A stretch of DNA of 64,000 nucleotides, taken from DASQFQ01 sp963805525. GTDB taxonomy: Bacteria > Actinomycetota > Thermoleophilia > Solirubrobacterales > Solirubrobacteraceae. Below the pieces are notes generated by a model. The model ran no database searches, was not told the DNA's origin, and saw only the letters and a list, made by a program, of their open reading frames with translations. Positions within the stretch are counted from its first letter, which is position 1; every line of letters starts with the position of its first letter. The position numbers were made by a program, and so were the translations under genes. Below are positions 62,988 to 64,000 of this stretch, piece by piece. The stretch covers positions 54,287 to 118,286 of the forward strand of contig CAWDUT010000003.1 of assembly GCA_963805525.1 (NCBI GenBank). Direction: 5' to 3'.

Positions 62988-63884
62988 CAGTACTCATCGC
63001 CGAGCTCGGCGTGCCCAGACCATCGGTACCCGCCGGCACTCGGCTCGCGCTGCGCGCGGCGCTGTCCGCTGCGAGGCGGGGTGCGGCCTTCGCTCCTTCC
63101 TTGCGCCCAGCGCCGGGCGACGCTCGACGGCGACACGCGACACCTCCATACGCCGCGCCAACGTCCCAAACGCACCGGCAAGCTCGCGGCCAGTCGCCGG
63201 GCCAGCACACCGACGGGCACGCCCCGGCGCGTCGCGTCCTGAACAGCGGTCCTCTTCGGCAGCAGCGGATGCCAGACGAGGTCGGCGCCGAAGTAGCGCT
63301 CGATCTCGACGACGCTCTCTCGATGCTCGACTGTGCGCTCGACCCGGTTGACGATCACAGCCGCCAACTCCAGCTCCCCGTTGTAGTGCGCGCGCACGAG
63401 CTCATGCGTCTCGAGCGACTCGTCGGTCCCTGAAGCGCTAGGAAGCTCGCCTCTGTCACGACGACCAGCCGCGAGGCGGCCGTGAGGGCGATCAGCGTCA
63501 GCAAGCCAAGACTCGGCGGGCAGTCAACCAGCGCGACGTCGTAGCCGATCACGTCGACGAGCTGCCGTCGGAGGATGAACTCATCCGCCGTCGCGCGCCG
63601 CGATTCCCGCGACGCAAGCGCAGTCTCCGCTGGCGCAAGATCGAAGCCCCAGTCCGTTCCGACCAGGAGGTCGGAGAGTGAGAACCGGTCCGGCTCGAGC
63701 AGAACGTCGCGATGGTGTGCTGTACCTGCACATCGATTCCGAGGACCTTCGTCGCCGACGCCTGGGGATCCAGGTCAATCAGCAGCACCGACAGGTTCTG
63801 GCTCGCAAGCGCGACAGCCAGGCCGAGCGTGACCGTCGTCTTCCCGACGCCGCCTTTCTGGTTCGCGAACGCGTAGGTCACCAT
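62987..63884 (-). pseudogene. ParA-like partition ATPase with two frameshifts
   Basis: ATG 63884 has AAGGAG upstream; ATG 63917 would run through an operator-like repeat. Frame one: VTYAFANQKGGVGKTTVTLG (deviant Walker A) and VLLIDLDPQASAT, to about 63717. Frame two: LEPDRFSLSDLLVGTDWGFD through YDVALVDCPPSLGLLTLIAL (Walker B region) to about 63432. Frame three: LVRAHYNGELELAAVIVNRV and WHPLLPKRTAVQDATRRGVP to the stop at 62987. All ParA motifs are present but in three frames. The C-terminal 50 residues are unusually Arg- and Pro-rich. Confidence 0.85.
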
Positions 63885-63898
63885 CTCCCCGTCTCCTT

Positions 63899-63918
63899 CG
63901 TGTATGCGGGCATGCACG
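63899..63918. promoter_or_regulatory. Operator-like inverted repeat before parA
   Basis: CGTGTATGC-GG-GCATGCACG, a 20-bp palindrome with 8 of 9 arm positions paired, lies 15 bp upstream of the preferred parA start. It may be an autorepression site or a centromere-like site for the small partner protein. Downstream of parA, ATACATGTAT at 62843-62852 is a 10-bp palindrome of similar composition. Confidence 0.45.
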
Positions 63919-64000
63919 TATGAAGAGGGCGTAGCGCGGCTATTGGCCCTTTACGGAGGCACTCGGCCCCCGCCGAGGTCGGTCCTCGTCCTCAAACCGG

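Larger units (their letters stand above)
62309..64000. mobile_element. Remnant of a second element in tandem (runs off window)
   Basis: Right of the shared att site are an integrase fragment, a short partition-partner-like gene and a frameshifted ParA, all on the reverse strand and oriented toward the att site. This is the expected left end of another integrative plasmid-like element at tRNA-Thr. A third att copy should lie beyond 64000 if this is right. The alternative is that these genes were part of the 16-kb element and were left outside by an internal recombination. Confidence 0.45.

Overview
The window is very GC-rich DNA with tightly packed genes, many of them joined by ATGA, GTGA or TGATG overlaps and often starting with GTG. 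The gene content (a FolE2-type GTP cyclohydrolase, a PknB-like kinase, a primary sigma factor with a short N-terminus, GAF-GGDEF proteins, and a relaxase-excisionase-integrase mobile module) points to a high-GC actinobacterium. The style resembles Thermoleophilia/Solirubrobacterales, but that assignment is inference.

Positions 1-46 kb are mostly chromosomal housekeeping and catabolic genes. 1-3.4 kb: a GAF-GAF-GGDEF protein with a degenerate signature, a fumarylacetoacetate-hydrolase-family enzyme, ClpP and a receiver-like regulator with Glu at the phosphorylation position. 3.5-10.7 kb: a sugar operon (GH4 glycosidase, PfkB kinase, complete ABC importer, second and partly degenerate PfkB kinase). 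10.7-13.8 kb: acetyltransferase, EamA transporter, an azoreductase/TetR pair that has lost both 5' ends, and a membrane protein. 13.7-26.5 kb: a PotABCD-type importer, two TetR regulators, a Rieske oxygenase, two CrtI-like flavoproteins, an acyl-CoA dehydrogenase and an ADP-forming acyl-CoA ligase, which together look like a dedicated catabolic pathway. 26.5-31.9 kb: secreted propeller protein, PgsA, FolE2, primary sigma factor, an HExxH protein and tRNA-Tyr. 31.9-35.6 kb: a BKACE enzyme, an MHS transporter, a broken ketopantoate-reductase-like gene and a 3-hydroxyacyl-CoA dehydrogenase, possibly for carnitine-like substrates. 35.7-44.7 kb: phosphoesterases, alcohol dehydrogenase, GrpB, Nudix, PEBP and a large Ser/Thr kinase.

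From 44.7 kb the window is accessory. A truncated, frameshifted integrase and a VapBC pair precede a complete tRNA-Thr (46360-46432). The last 42 bp of that tRNA recur exactly at 62309-62350, so 46391-62350 is an integrated element of about 16 kb. It carries a decayed antitoxin/Doc pair, a DUF3024 protein, HipBA with four operators at an exact 27-bp pitch, a RelBE-like pair, a MobF relaxase-excisionase-integrase module, and a defence cassette of AIPR protein, N6-adenine methylase and probable restriction nuclease. Paired 11-bp repeats lie just inside both ends and may be integrase arm sites.

To the right of the second att copy lie another integrase fragment, a short ribbon-helix-helix-like gene and a frameshifted ParA. 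This fits a second element integrated in tandem at the same tRNA and running off the window. Most of the damage (frameshifts, deletions) falls in mobile-element and toxin-antitoxin genes, while the large chromosomal genes are intact. This argues for real decay rather than general sequencing error.
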